Assembly: GCF_900113745.1 (NCBI RefSeq)
Contig: NZ_FOQL01000001.1
Coordinates: 744,001-808,000 of the forward strand
DNA: 64,000 nucleotides
Direction of reading: 5' to 3'
Source: Pseudomonas guineae
GTDB lineage: Bacteria > Pseudomonadota > Gammaproteobacteria > Pseudomonadales > Pseudomonadaceae
Shown here one piece after another: positions 42,293-51,492 of the stretch. Position numbers and translations under genes: made by a program. Numbering within the stretch: position 1 is the stretch's first letter; every line of letters begins with the position of its first letter. The notes below the pieces were generated by a model, which was given only the letters and a program-made list of their open reading frames with translations, was not told where the DNA came from and did not search any database.

Positions 42293-43285
42293 TCAGCGCG
42301 GGTGCTGCGCCTGCCACCAGGCGCAGAATTCATCCAACGCACTCCACAGACTGACCTTGGGGTCGTACCCCAGGTACTGCTGCGCGCGGCTGATATCGAG
42401 GGAGAAGTCCTTGGCCATCACAGCCACGCCCAAGCGAAATAGCGTCGGCTCCGGACGGCCCGGCAAGAGCTTGCACAGCCCTTCGTTCAACCCTGCGGCG
42501 CTGTAGGCCAGGCCATAAGGCAGATGGCGCGTGACGGGCGGCAGTTCGAGTTTACGCAGCACATAATTGACCACATCCCACAGCGGCACTGGCGCGCCAT
42601 TGCTGATGTTGTACACCTGGCCAAGTGCCGGCCCCGCTGCCAGCAGGCAACTCATTAAGGCTTCATTGAGGTTGTGCACGCTGGTGAAGTCGACCTTATT
42701 CAAACCGTTGCCGATGATCGATAAGCGGCCCTTGCGCTGCATATTGATCAAGCGCGGGAAAATACTGGTATCGCCTGCGCCGGTGACAAACCGCGGACGC
42801 AGCGCCAGCACTTCCAGGCCAAACTCCTGGGCCGCAAACACGTGCTGCTCGGCGAGAAACTTGGTCTTGCCGTAATGATCGGAAAAACGCTTGGGCAGTT
42901 GCTCTTCCTTTAAAGCGATATGTGCCTGGCCGTCGAAGTACACCGAGGGTGAAGACAGGTGCACCAGCCGCCGCACCTTCTGCTTCAGGCAGGCATCCAC
43001 CACGTTTTCAGTGACGCTGACGTTGGCCTGATAAAAGTGCTCGTAGCGCCCCCACACCCCGACCGCGCCGGCACAGTGCACCACTGCATCGATGCCCCGG
43101 CACAGCTGCTGCACCAGCGCCGGATCGGCCAGGTCGCCTTGGATAAACTCCGCACCACGTGCACACAGGTGCTCAACACCCTCGGCGCGGCGACCGTTGA
43201 CCCGCACATCCATACCCTGCTCAAGGGCATGGCGGGCAAAACGTCCGCCAATAAAACCGCTGGCCCCGGTTACCAGAATCTTCAT
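42293..43285 (-). CDS. NAD-dependent epimerase/dehydratase family protein
   Basis: A 330-residue extended short-chain dehydrogenase. It begins MKILVTGASGFIGGRFARHAL with the GxxGxxG dinucleotide-binding motif, and the catalytic Y-x3-K appears as YGKTK with the Ser in HLSSPSVYF. The style resembles the 3-beta-hydroxysteroid dehydrogenase/OleD group that acts on keto or hydroxy lipids, but sugar epimerase activity cannot be excluded. The ATG at 43285 is chosen because the nucleotide-binding strand must begin there. It is divergent from the saccharopine-dehydrogenase-like gene. Confidence 0.83.
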   Translation of the reverse strand: MKILVTGASGFIGGRFARHALEQGMDVRVNGRRAEGVEHLCARGAEFIQGDLADPALVQQLCRGIDAVVHCAGAVGVWGRYEHFYQANVSVTENVVDACLKQKVRRLVHLSSPSVYFDGQAHIALKEEQLPKRFSDHYGKTKFLAEQHVFAAQEFGLEVLALRPRFVTGAGDTSIFPRLINMQRKGRLSIIGNGLNKVDFTSVHNLNEALMSCLLAAGPALGQVYNISNGAPVPLWDVVNYVLRKLELPPVTRHLPYGLAYSAAGLNEGLCKLLPGRPEPTLFRLGVAVMAKDFSLDISRAQQYLGYDPKVSLWSALDEFCAWWQAQHPR

Positions 43286-43452
43286 TGCCGCCCCCGCTGA
43301 ACATACTCGATGCGCCACTTTAGCAGCGCCCAGCAGCGTCCGCCGTGGCATTGCAGGCCAGAACAACGACTGCGCCTACCCTCTAATAGGCCAGCAACCA
43401 ACGCGGTAGCAGCTAAGCTGTGCCCCACACCGTATGACAAAGGAGTTACTGA

Positions 43453-44508
43453 ATGGCCACGCACTGGATGATCTACGGCGCGAACGGTTACACCGGCCAC
43501 CTGCTGGCCAGCGAAGCCAAGCGCCAGGGCCTCACACCGATTCTGGCGGGGCGCAACCCGGCGGCGGTGCACGCCCTTGGCAGCCTGCTGGGCCTGGAAT
43601 GCCGGATTTTCGATATTCACCAGCCGGACCGCGCCAAGGAGGCCCTCGCCGATATTGCGGTGGTCGCCCACTGCGCCGGGCCATTTTCTGCCACCAGTGC
43701 GCCGATGATCGATGCCTGCCTGGCCAGCGCCACCCACTATGTCGATATTACGGGCGAGATCAGCGTGTTTGAGGCGGCGCATCGGCGTGATCAGCAGGCG
43801 CGTGAACAGGCCGTGGTGGTGTGCCCAGGGGTAGGCTTCGATGTAATCCCCAGCGATTGCCTGGCCGCCTGCCTGCATCAAGCGCTGCCCGATGCCACGC
43901 ACCTGGCGCTGGGCTTCGACTCGGGCAGCAGGCTGTCGCCAGGCACCGCCAAAACTTCAGTGGAAGGCCTCAAGCTGGGCGGCAAAGTGCGCCGCGCAGG
44001 CGTCATCACCGATGTGCCGCTGGGCTATAAACGCCGCGCCATCAACTTTGGCCGCGGTGAAAAACCCGCGGTGACGATTCCCTGGGGCGATGTCTCCACC
44101 GCCTACCACTCCACGGGCATCGACAATATCGAGGTGTATCTGCCGACGCCAACAGCCGCGGCGATTGTCATGCGCCTGATCGACCCACTGCGGCCCCTGC
44201 TGGGTCTGGATGCCGTGCAGAACTGGCTCAAGCGGCTGATTGAAAAACGCGTCAGTGGCCCCGACGAAGCCACCCGTGCGCGCCAGCGCACCTGGCTCTG
44301 GGGCGAGGCGCGCAATGCCGCCGGCGTGGTGAAAACCGCTCGCTTGGAAACCGCCAACGGCTATGACGTGACCGTGCACGGGGCCTTGCTGGCAGTAAGG
44401 CACCTGCTTGATTACAACGGCCCTGGCGGCTACTTCACCCCATCAAAACTCCTCGGCGCACGCTGTGTGGAGCAATTGCCGGGCTCGAAGGCCATCCGCT
44501 TCGACTAA
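43453..44508 (+). CDS. Saccharopine dehydrogenase-like NAD(P)-binding protein
   Basis: A 351-residue protein with the saccharopine-dehydrogenase NAD(P)-binding domain: MIYGANGYTGHLLASEAKRQ at the N-terminus and VAHCAGPFSATSAPMIDACL at about 70-89. It lacks the rest of true lysine-pathway enzymes and is closer to the trans-acting enoyl reductase group found with lipid synthesis genes. The substrate is unknown. The ATG at 43453 follows AAAGGAG. Upstream and divergent is an epimerase-type gene, so the two may act in one pathway, though nothing more supports that. Confidence 0.8.
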   Translation: MATHWMIYGANGYTGHLLASEAKRQGLTPILAGRNPAAVHALGSLLGLECRIFDIHQPDRAKEALADIAVVAHCAGPFSATSAPMIDACLASATHYVDITGEISVFEAAHRRDQQAREQAVVVCPGVGFDVIPSDCLAACLHQALPDATHLALGFDSGSRLSPGTAKTSVEGLKLGGKVRRAGVITDVPLGYKRRAINFGRGEKPAVTIPWGDVSTAYHSTGIDNIEVYLPTPTAAAIVMRLIDPLRPLLGLDAVQNWLKRLIEKRVSGPDEATRARQRTWLWGEARNAAGVVKTARLETANGYDVTVHGALLAVRHLLDYNGPGGYFTPSKLLGARCVEQLPGSKAIRFD

Positions 44509-44548
44509 ACCAACTAACGGCTGCGCCACGGTGCTTAGCGCTAACGAC

Positions 44549-45445
44549 TTAGCGCTTCGCAGCCACTAACCCGGCAGCGGCATGGCGCTGCAAATGCTGG
44601 GTCAATGCGCCCAACAGTTCACCGCCGCTGCGCCAGTGATGCCAGTACAGCGGCACATCCAGCGGCCGCTCAGGCAGTAACTCGCATAACCGGCCCGCCG
44701 CCAGTTCCTCCTGCACCTGCAGCTCAGGCATCAAGCCCCAGCCCAAACCAGCTTCGGCCAGCCGCACAAAGCCTTCGGACGACGGACACAGGTGGTAGGC
44801 AAATCCGCCCTCTACGCCCAGCGCCGACAGGTAGCGATGCTGCAAGAGATCATCCGGACCAAAGACAATCGCCGGCGCCTGCGCCAACTCCGCGGCCGTT
44901 ACGCCCCGGGGAAAATACCGCGCAATAAACCCAGGGCTGGCCAAGGCGCGGTAACGCATGCTGCCCAGCAACAGTGCCCGTGCGCCGGCCACCGGACGTT
45001 CGCTGCCACACACACAGGCCGCGACCTCACCGGCCCGCATACGCTTGAGGCCCACATCCTGATCTTCCACCAGTAACTCCAGCAGCAAGCCCTGCTCCGT
45101 ACAGAAGCCGCCCACGGCCTGCGCCCACCAGGTGGCCAGGCTATCGGCATTTAATGCGATGCGCAGCCGCTCGGGCGGCCCGCCCTCATCCAGCCCAGGC
45201 ACCTGTGCCTGAATATCGCGCTCTAGCAGTCGCACCTGCTGCACATGGTTAAGCAACCGCCGGCCGATTTCCGTTGGCACCGGCGGCAGCGCGCGCACTA
45301 ACACCGGCTGCCCCACCCGCGCTTCCAGCAGTTTGATGCGCTGGGACACCGCCGACTGCGACAAACCCAGCACCTGAGCGGCGCGTTCGAAGCCGGCCTG
45401 CTCCACAACAGCAGCCAGGGCGGCGAGTAATTTGTAGTCGAGCAA
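44549..45445 (-). CDS. argP: LysR-type regulator ArgP
   Basis: A 298-residue LysR regulator matching ArgP (IciA), which activates the arginine exporter argO in response to basic amino acids. The helix-turn-helix GFERAAQVLGLSQSAVSQRIKLLEARVGQPVLVR (about 18-51) is nearly the E. coli wording. The start is a TTG at 45445 with AGGAG seven bases upstream; there is no suitable ATG, so low-level translation is likely. It is divergent from the ACT-domain gene and argO, its expected target. Confidence 0.9.
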   Translation of the reverse strand: MLDYKLLAALAAVVEQAGFERAAQVLGLSQSAVSQRIKLLEARVGQPVLVRALPPVPTEIGRRLLNHVQQVRLLERDIQAQVPGLDEGGPPERLRIALNADSLATWWAQAVGGFCTEQGLLLELLVEDQDVGLKRMRAGEVAACVCGSERPVAGARALLLGSMRYRALASPGFIARYFPRGVTAAELAQAPAIVFGPDDLLQHRYLSALGVEGGFAYHLCPSSEGFVRLAEAGLGWGLMPELQVQEELAAGRLCELLPERPLDVPLYWHHWRSGGELLGALTQHLQRHAAAGLVAAKR

Positions 45446-45543
45446 ATCAGTTCTCCTAATGAGTAATCACCAATATTTGTTTCTCTTATACATCCGCGCG
45501 CAACAGACTCGCCACATTCCCCACCACAATCAGAGCACTCCAT

Positions 45544-45945
45544 ATGGCCGGCGAAACCTCACTAACAACCTTGTTACGCAGCATGACGCCCGTGCTGAAC
45601 GAGGGTGCCTACGTTTTTTGCAGCCTGACTGATGCCACTCAACTGCAAGGTGTACAGCCGCTGGGCAGCTTTCAGGAACGCGAAGGCCTGAGCGTGATTG
45701 TGCAGCGCCAGCAGGCCGAACAGCTGCATCTTGAAATCGACTATGTAGCGGCCTGGCTGACCCTCGAAGTTCACTCAGCGCTAGCGGCAGTGGGGCTGAC
45801 GGCGGCCGTGGCGGGCGCGCTGGCGGGCGCAGCGATCAGCTGCAATGTGATCGCCGGCTATTACCACGACCACCTGTTTGTCGCCCATGCCGACGGCCCG
45901 CGTGCCCTCGCCGTGCTGCAGCAACTGGCCGATGGCACGGAGTAA
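45544..45945 (+). CDS. ACT-domain protein next to argO
   Basis: A 133-residue two-part ACT-like protein (DUF2241/ACT_3 style). It has a first half, MTPVLNEGAYVFCSLTD to REGLSVIVQRQQAE, and a second half, LTLEVHSALAAVGLTAAVAGAL to ISCNVIAGYYHDHLFV. ACT domains bind amino acids and act as regulatory modules, but this one stands alone. It is placed between argP and argO and starts 5 bases before the argO ATG spacing, so it likely belongs to the amino-acid export response. The ribosome site before the ATG at 45544 is weak. Confidence 0.82.
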   Translation: MAGETSLTTLLRSMTPVLNEGAYVFCSLTDATQLQGVQPLGSFQEREGLSVIVQRQQAEQLHLEIDYVAAWLTLEVHSALAAVGLTAAVAGALAGAAISCNVIAGYYHDHLFVAHADGPRALAVLQQLADGTE

Positions 45946-45950
45946 TCAGC

Positions 45951-46562
45951 ATGTGGCAAAGCTATAGCAACGGCCTGCTGATCGCCGCCGGACTGATCAT
46001 TGCACTGGGCGCACAAAACGCCTTCGTCTTGGCGCAAAGCCTGCGCCGCGAACATCACCTGCCCGTGGCCATGCTGTGCGTGGTGTGCGATGCCCTGCTG
46101 GTGACAGCCGGCGTGTTCGGTTTGGCGGCCGTGCTGGCACAGAACCCGATTTTGCTGGGAGTCGCCCGCTGGGGCGGTGCAGCGTTTCTGCTCTGGTACG
46201 GCGCCCAAGCCCTGCTGCGCGCCGCACGCCCGCAAGCACTCAATCACGCTGGCGAGACGGGCCCACGCTCACGCCGCGCGGTACTGCTGGCGGCACTGGC
46301 CGTCACCTTGCTCAACCCGCACGTTTATCTGGATACCGTGTTGCTGATCGGCTCGCTCGGCGCACAGCAAACAGTGCCAGGGGCTTACGCACTGGGCGCG
46401 GCCAGCGCCTCATTAATGTGGTTCTTATTCCTGGCACTAGGCGCAGCTTGGCTCGCCCCCTGGTTAGCCCGCCCAAGCACCTGGCGCTTTATCGATCTGG
46501 GCGTGGCATTGATGATGTTCAGCATTGCCTGGCAGTTACTGCGCGACACCAGCATGGCCTGA
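45951..46562 (+). CDS. argO: LysE-family amino acid exporter ArgO
   Basis: A 203-residue inner-membrane exporter of the LysE family, with about six membrane segments. The family signature is near the N-terminus (GLIIALGAQNAFVLAQSLRRE, about 15-35), with LLNPHVYLDTVLLIG at about 120-134. It exports arginine and perhaps lysine when they accumulate. The ATG at 45951 follows the ACT gene stop by five bases. With argP divergent, the block has the standard regulator-exporter layout and is likely induced through ArgP. Confidence 0.9.
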   Translation: MWQSYSNGLLIAAGLIIALGAQNAFVLAQSLRREHHLPVAMLCVVCDALLVTAGVFGLAAVLAQNPILLGVARWGGAAFLLWYGAQALLRAARPQALNHAGETGPRSRRAVLLAALAVTLLNPHVYLDTVLLIGSLGAQQTVPGAYALGAASASLMWFLFLALGAAWLAPWLARPSTWRFIDLGVALMMFSIAWQLLRDTSMA

Positions 46563-46750
46563 AACAGCGCTGCAATAAGCCCGCGCACACTCTGCCAAGT
46601 TGGGTTCCCACACAGTTGCCGCGTGTTTAAGGCGCAGGGCCAGTGCTATGATCTTTGGCTTGCGGCGCAAAGAGATAACTCACGCCGCTGAAGTGGCCGC
46701 CCGTGATCGGCCTCGCGCACACCGCACCTGACCTGATTAGGAGATAAACC

Positions 46751-47332
46751 ATGGCTTTCGAATTGCCGCCGCTGCCCTACGCACATGACGCCCTGCAGCC
46801 GCACATTTCCAAGGAAACCTTGGAATTCCACCACGACAAGCACCACAACACCTATGTCGTGAACCTGAACAACCTGGTACCTGGCACCGAGTTCGAAGGC
46901 AAAACCCTGGAAGAGATCGTTAAGACCTCCTCGGGTGGCATCTTCAACAACGCTGCTCAAGTGTGGAACCACACCTTCTACTGGAACTGCCTGGCACCAA
47001 ACGCCGGCGGCCAACCGACTGGCGCCCTGGCTGACGCGATTAACGCAGCCTTCGGTTCCTTCGACAAGTTCAAGGAAGAGTTCAGCAAAACCTCCATCGG
47101 TACCTTCGGTTCCGGCTGGGGCTGGCTGGTGAAGAAGGCTGACGGTTCCCTGGCTCTGGCCAGCACCATCGGCGCCGGCTGCCCGCTGACCAGCGGCGAC
47201 ACCCCGCTGCTGACCTGCGACGTTTGGGAGCACGCCTACTACATCGACTACCGCAACGTACGTCCGAAGTATGTTGAGGCGTTCTGGAACCTGGTTAACT
47301 GGGACTTCGTCGCGAAAAACTTCGCCGCCTAA
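46751..47332 (+). CDS. sodB: Iron superoxide dismutase
   Basis: A 193-residue Fe-type superoxide dismutase converting superoxide to peroxide and oxygen in the cytoplasm. Metal ligands are seen as His in [10 protein letters not shown] (residue 27), His in VWNHTFYW (74), and Asp and His in DVWEHAYY (about 157 and 161). The Gln in [10 protein letters not shown] marks the iron rather than manganese type. The ATG at 46751 follows TTAGGAG. It is a single-gene unit with its own terminator. The order argO-sodB-bifA is conserved in other pseudomonads. Confidence 0.97.
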   Translation: MAFELPPLPYAHDALQPHISKETLEFHHDKHHNTYVVNLNNLVPGTEFEGKTLEEIVKTSSGGIFNNAAQVWNHTFYWNCLAPNAGGQPTGALADAINAAFGSFDKFKEEFSKTSIGTFGSGWGWLVKKADGSLALASTIGAGCPLTSGDTPLLTCDVWEHAYYIDYRNVRPKYVEAFWNLVNWDFVAKNFAA

Positions 47333-47688
47333 GCACCCGCGTTAGTCAATAAGAAACCCGGCCATGTGCCGGGTTTCTTGTTTACACATAATGTCTCATT
47401 CAGCCGGCGCTGCCGAATACGTAGCCAGACTAAGGCTGACATGCATGTTCTGACACCCGGATATTGCAAACTAAACAGACACACGCAATAAACTGCCCAA
47501 CTACGCTCAAGCTAGGCGCCACTCGTACCGATACGCTATAAACAGCCCGCATGCTCGCCAGGATCAGTGCCCTTGCAGCGCAACAAAATGCATTCGACCC
47601 ACTTTGATAATGGCCCTTTGACTGCAAGCGCGACTTTGCCAATACTCAGTGCGTCTGATGCCAACGGCTTCGAACAAGGAACCGCCAC
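47333..47688 (+). other. Intergenic region between sodB and bifA
   Basis: About 355 bases. It contains the sodB terminator at its start and must contain the bifA promoter. I see no credible small gene or RNA in the remainder. Confidence 0.5.
47351..47383 (+). terminator. Terminator after sodB
   Basis: An 11-bp perfect stem (AAGAAACCCGG / CCGGGTTTCTT) with a 7-base loop, followed by GTTT. Confidence 0.85.
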
Positions 47689-49758
47689 TTGAAGCTGGAA
47701 CTCAAAAACAGCCTTTCACTTAAATTGCTCCGCGTGGTGCTGCTCTCAGCGCTGATCGTTGGAGTGGTCTTGAGCGCTGCTCAAATCGTTTTCGACGCCT
47801 ACAAGACACGCCAGGCAGTTGAGAACGACGCACATCGAATCCTTGGCATGTTCCGTGACCCCTCCACTCAGGCGGTCTACAGCCTGGACCGGGAAATGGG
47901 CATGCAGGTCATCGAAGGCCTGTTCCAGCATGAGTCAGTGCGCATGGCCTCCATCGGCCACCCTAATGAGCCAATGCTGGCGGAGAAGTCCCGTAAGCAG
48001 GTCGACAACCCCACGCGCTGGATGACAGATCCAATCCTTGGCAAAGAGCAAAATTTCACCACTAAACTGGTCGGCCGTGGCCCTTACAGTGAGTACTACG
48101 GCGACCTCAGTATTACCCTCGACACCGCCCCCTATGGCGAGAGCTTTGTTACCAACTCGGTGATCATCTTTATCTCCGGCGTGCTGCGCGCCCTGGCCAT
48201 GGGCCTGGTGCTGTATTTGGTCTACCACTGGCTGCTAACCAAGCCACTGTCGAAAATCATCGAGCACCTAACCAACATCAACCCGGATCGACCCAGCGAG
48301 CACAAGTTGCCGATGCTCAAGGGCAACGAGAAAAACGAGCTGGGGTTATGGATCAACACGGCCAATCAGCTGCTCTCCTCCATCGAGCGCAATACCAGCC
48401 TGCGTCGTGAGGCGGAAAACAGCCTGCTGCGCATGGCCCAGTACGACTTCCTCACCGGCCTGCCGAACCGCCTGCAACTGCAATTGCAATTGCAACTCGA
48501 CAAAATTCTCGAAGACGCCGGCCGCTTAAACCGTCGCGTGGCGGTTCTGTGCGTTGGCCTGGATGACTTCAAAGGGATCAACGAACAATTCAGCTATCAG
48601 ACCGGCGACCAACTATTGCTCGCCCTGTCCGACCGCCTGCGCAGCCATAGCGGCCGTCTCGGTGCTCTGGCACGCCTCGGCGGCGACCAGTTCGCTCTGG
48701 TTCAGGCCGATATCGAGCAGCCTTACGAAGCCGCCGAGCTGGCGCAAAGCGTGCTCGACGACCTCGACAATCCGTTTATGCTCGACCAGCAGCAAGTGCG
48801 TCTGCGCGCCACTATCGGCATCACCCTGTTCCCGGAAGATGGCGACAGCACGGAGAAGCTGCTGCAGAAAGCCGAACAAACCATGACCCTGGCCAAGAGC
48901 CGCTCACGCAACCGTTACCAGTTCTATATCGCCAGTGTCGACAGTGAAATGCGCCGCCGCCGTGAGCTGGAAAAAGACCTGCGCGACGCCCTGGCCTTAA
49001 ACCAACTGCACCTCGTCTATCAGCCACAGATAGATTACCGCGATCACCGCGTGGTCGGCGTCGAGGCCCTGCTGCGTTGGCAACATCCGCAACACGGTTT
49101 GGTGCCGCCAGATTTGTTTATCCCGCTGGCCGAACAAAACGGCACCATTATCCCGATTGGCGAATGGATCCTCGATCAGACCTGCCGCCAGCTACGCGAA
49201 TGGCATGACCAGGGCTTTAATGAGCTGCGCATGGCGGTCAATCTATCCACCGTCCAGCTGCACCATGCCGAGTTGCCGCGGGTGGTCAATAACCTGATGC
49301 AGGTTTATCGCCTGCCGCTGCGTAGCCTAGAGTTGGAAGTCACCGAAACCGGCCTGATGGAAGACATCAATACTGCTGCCCAGCACCTGCTTAGCCTGCG
49401 CCGCTCCGGTGCGCTGATTGCGATTGATGACTTCGGTACCGGCTACTCTTCGCTGAGCTATTTAAAAAGCTTGCCGCTGGACAAGATCAAGATCGACAAG
49501 AGCTTTGTTCAGGATCTGCTGGAAGATGAAGATGATGCGACCATCGTGCGCGCCATCATCCAATTGGGTAAGAGCCTCGGCATGCAGGTTATCGCCGAGG
49601 GCGTTGAGACCGTTGAGCAAGAGGCCTACATCATCGCCCAAGGCTGCAACGAGGGTCAGGGCTACTTGTATAGCAAACCACTGCCGGCCCGCGAGCTGAC
49701 GGCTTACTTGAAGCAAGCCCGACGCCTAAACAACGCGACCAATCCCGCAACGCTCTAA
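47689..49758 (+). CDS. bifA: c-di-GMP phosphodiesterase BifA
   Basis: A 689-residue membrane protein matching BifA, which lowers cyclic di-GMP and affects biofilm formation and swarming. Layout: membrane helix about 14-33, periplasmic domain to about 155, second helix about 158-180, linker, degenerate GGDEF domain (about 245-405, motif GGDQF at 331-335) and an EAL domain (about 430-675, intact EALLRW at 459 and DDFGTGYSS). The GGDQF change is the known BifA hallmark. The start is a TTG with AAGGA eight bases upstream; no better ATG is available. A terminator follows. Confidence 0.93.
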   Translation: MKLELKNSLSLKLLRVVLLSALIVGVVLSAAQIVFDAYKTRQAVENDAHRILGMFRDPSTQAVYSLDREMGMQVIEGLFQHESVRMASIGHPNEPMLAEKSRKQVDNPTRWMTDPILGKEQNFTTKLVGRGPYSEYYGDLSITLDTAPYGESFVTNSVIIFISGVLRALAMGLVLYLVYHWLLTKPLSKIIEHLTNINPDRPSEHKLPMLKGNEKNELGLWINTANQLLSSIERNTSLRREAENSLLRMAQYDFLTGLPNRLQLQLQLQLDKILEDAGRLNRRVAVLCVGLDDFKGINEQFSYQTGDQLLLALSDRLRSHSGRLGALARLGGDQFALVQADIEQPYEAAELAQSVLDDLDNPFMLDQQQVRLRATIGITLFPEDGDSTEKLLQKAEQTMTLAKSRSRNRYQFYIASVDSEMRRRRELEKDLRDALALNQLHLVYQPQIDYRDHRVVGVEALLRWQHPQHGLVPPDLFIPLAEQNGTIIPIGEWILDQTCRQLREWHDQGFNELRMAVNLSTVQLHHAELPRVVNNLMQVYRLPLRSLELEVTETGLMEDINTAAQHLLSLRRSGALIAIDDFGTGYSSLSYLKSLPLDKIKIDKSFVQDLLEDEDDATIVRAIIQLGKSLGMQVIAEGVETVEQEAYIIAQGCNEGQGYLYSKPLPARELTAYLKQARRLNNATNPATL

Positions 49759-49774
49759 CCCCAGGGATACACGC

Positions 49775-49806
49775 AGAAGCCCGCCAATTGGCGGGCTTCT
49801 TGTTGC
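49775..49806 (+). terminator. Terminator after bifA
   Basis: An 11-bp perfect stem (AGAAGCCCGCC / GGCGGGCTTCT) with an AATT loop, followed by TGTTG. The stem can form on both strands, so it also closes the convergent GIDE gene. Confidence 0.85.
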
Positions 49807-49820
49807 GCCGTTCTGTTCGC

Positions 49821-50717
49821 TTAAAAACTGTTGATACCCAGCAACCAAGCCGCCGCTAGTGCTCCGGATACGCACAGCAACACTCCGCCGGCCGCCTGCC
49901 AATAGAACTGACGCACCAGCTCATCCTCACCGGCGCAGGAGAGGATGAACGGCTGTGCTTCGCGGGGTTTACCCAGATAGTGCTGCACCAGCTGAGTGCT
50001 TTGCTGGCGATGCCGGTCTTCGGCCTCCAGCGTCGCGGCGAGCTGCACACGCTGCCATTCGCGCTCATCCAGCTGGCCATTGCCGTCACTGTCGAAGCGC
50101 TGCAGCAAGCCCGCGAAGTCGCCCTTCCACTGACGAATCACCGCGCCGGAGGCTGCCGCCAGATCCAGCCCCTGACGACCGCCACCACGGCTGCAGAAAT
50201 CACCAATGGCATACAGCGGTTGGCCGACATGCAAGCGCTCTTCGGTATAGCGATAGCGCTCAGCATTACTGAAAAGCGCCCGCCAACCAGTTTTTGCTGC
50301 CCCAAGGGGGTGGCGCAGACCGCCCCTCCAGACCTCGCGCGTCAGTGGTCGCACCTGCGCCCCGCGCGGATCAATCAGGCAGCTGCCGGTGCTGTCATCA
50401 AGTTGCAGCAGAGCTTCGCTGCTGCCGCTTTCCAGAGTACGCCAGCTGCGCTTCTTGCCACTTGAGGTGTATTCCTCAATCTTGTAACGCCACCACAGAC
50501 AAGGGGTGTTGGTCAGCGGCCCGAGTAACTGCGCCTCGACGTTCTGCTGCAGTACGCCATAGAACTCAACATAGCCTTGGGCCGCCGAACGAATCTTCGA
50601 GGTCGGCGTATCGAGCAGGTGCCGCGCTTGCGATAACCGCTGCAAGAACCACCAGGCGCCGCCTGCGCTAACCGCCAAGCTGCAGGCCAAGCCGACAACC
50701 TGTCCTTGAATATCCAC
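49821..50717 (-). CDS. GIDE-domain membrane protein with an EF-hand
   Basis: A 298-residue protein with an N-terminal hydrophobic segment (about 7-25), a GIDE/MULAN-like domain (about 50-180, TNTPCLWWRYKIEEYTSSGKKRSW and GQPLYAIGDF), one clear EF-hand calcium loop (DSDGNGQLDEREW, about 208-220) and a C-terminal membrane helix (about 275-293). No RING finger is present, unlike eukaryotic MULAN. Function is unknown. The start is a GTG, three bases after the lemA stop and without a clear ribosome site, so its translation probably depends on lemA. I know lemA-GIDE pairs from other pseudomonads. Confidence 0.82.
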   Translation of the reverse strand: MDIQGQVVGLACSLAVSAGGAWWFLQRLSQARHLLDTPTSKIRSAAQGYVEFYGVLQQNVEAQLLGPLTNTPCLWWRYKIEEYTSSGKKRSWRTLESGSSEALLQLDDSTGSCLIDPRGAQVRPLTREVWRGGLRHPLGAAKTGWRALFSNAERYRYTEERLHVGQPLYAIGDFCSRGGGRQGLDLAAASGAVIRQWKGDFAGLLQRFDSDGNGQLDEREWQRVQLAATLEAEDRHRQQSTQLVQHYLGKPREAQPFILSCAGEDELVRQFYWQAAGGVLLCVSGALAAAWLLGINSF

Positions 50718-50720
50718 GGT

Positions 50721-51293
50721 TTAACCAAACAGCGACTTGAGGTCGACATCGGCTTTTTCCGACTCGCTGAACTGCAGCAACACCGCTTCCTTGAAGGCAA
50801 AAGCGCGAGCAATCAGCACATCAGGGAACTGCTCAATACGCACGTTATTCAGGTTGACCGCCTCGTTGTACAGCTCGCGGCGGTCGGCAATGCCATTCTC
50901 CAGACCGCTGATGCGTTGTTGCAAGTGCTGGAAGCTTTCATTGGCTTTCAACTCTGGGTAGTTCTCAGCCAGCGCAAACAGCTGGCCAAGCCCCGCACGC
51001 AAACCGGTTTCAGCCTTGCCCAGCGCATTCATGTCGCCCTTGACCTGCGCATTGGCAACCGCCTGACGCGCGGTAATCACCGCTTCCAGCGTACTGCGCT
51101 CGTGTTGCATGTACTGCTTGCAGGTCTCGACCAACTTGGGCAACTCCTCATGGCGCTGCTTGAGCATCACCTCGATATTCGACCAAGCCTTGCTCACGCC
51201 GTGCTTCAAGCGTACCAGCGCGTTGTAGAGCACCACGGCGTAGGCCGCGAGCAGGATCAACAACACAATAATGACGACACTGGTAAGGCTCAT
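50721..51293 (-). CDS. lemA: LemA family protein
   Basis: A 190-residue LemA family protein. It has an N-terminal membrane helix (residues 4-24, TSVVIIVLLILLAAYAVVLY) followed by the family start YNALVRLKHGVSKAWSNIEVMLKQRHEELPKLVETCKQYM, then helices to the C-terminus. The N-terminus probably faces out and the helical bundle in. The family has no settled biochemical role. It should not be confused with the unrelated GacS kinase once called LemA. The ATG at 51293 follows CGGAG. It leads a two-gene unit with the GIDE/EF-hand gene. Confidence 0.9.
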   Translation of the reverse strand: MSLTSVVIIVLLILLAAYAVVLYNALVRLKHGVSKAWSNIEVMLKQRHEELPKLVETCKQYMQHERSTLEAVITARQAVANAQVKGDMNALGKAETGLRAGLGQLFALAENYPELKANESFQHLQQRISGLENGIADRRELYNEAVNLNNVRIEQFPDVLIARAFAFKEAVLLQFSESEKADVDLKSLFG

Positions 51294-51410
51294 GCGTTAC
51301 TCCGAGCGGTTATCAAAAGACAATTAGGCCGAGCATTTTAGCCCTATCAACTTGCCCCAACGCAGACCTCGGCCACAGCTTATGGCAAAAAACTGCACGA
51401 ACCCTTTGCG

Positions 51411-51434
51411 AATAATGCAAATCTTTCGCATTAT
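51411..51434 (+). promoter_or_regulatory. Fur-box-like element upstream of the imelysin gene
   Basis: AATAATGCAAATCTTTCGC matches the 19-base Fur consensus GATAATGATAATCATTATC at 13 positions. It is also part of a perfect inverted repeat, ATAATGC-N9-GCATTAT (51412-51434). It lies about 60-80 bases before the ATG at 51493. Confidence 0.55.
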
Positions 51435-51492
51435 GTTTTGGCTTTTGCACTCAGACGCATGAGTGTTTCACCCCACTTGTAAAGGATCGCCC

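Noticed and set aside
44538-44562. Repeated TTAGCGCT between convergent genes
   Set aside because: Two short copies only, no stem of terminator strength and no known motif.
47430-47642. 70-residue minus-strand open frame between sodB and bifA
   Set aside because: No ribosome site and lies in the region expected to hold the bifA promoter.
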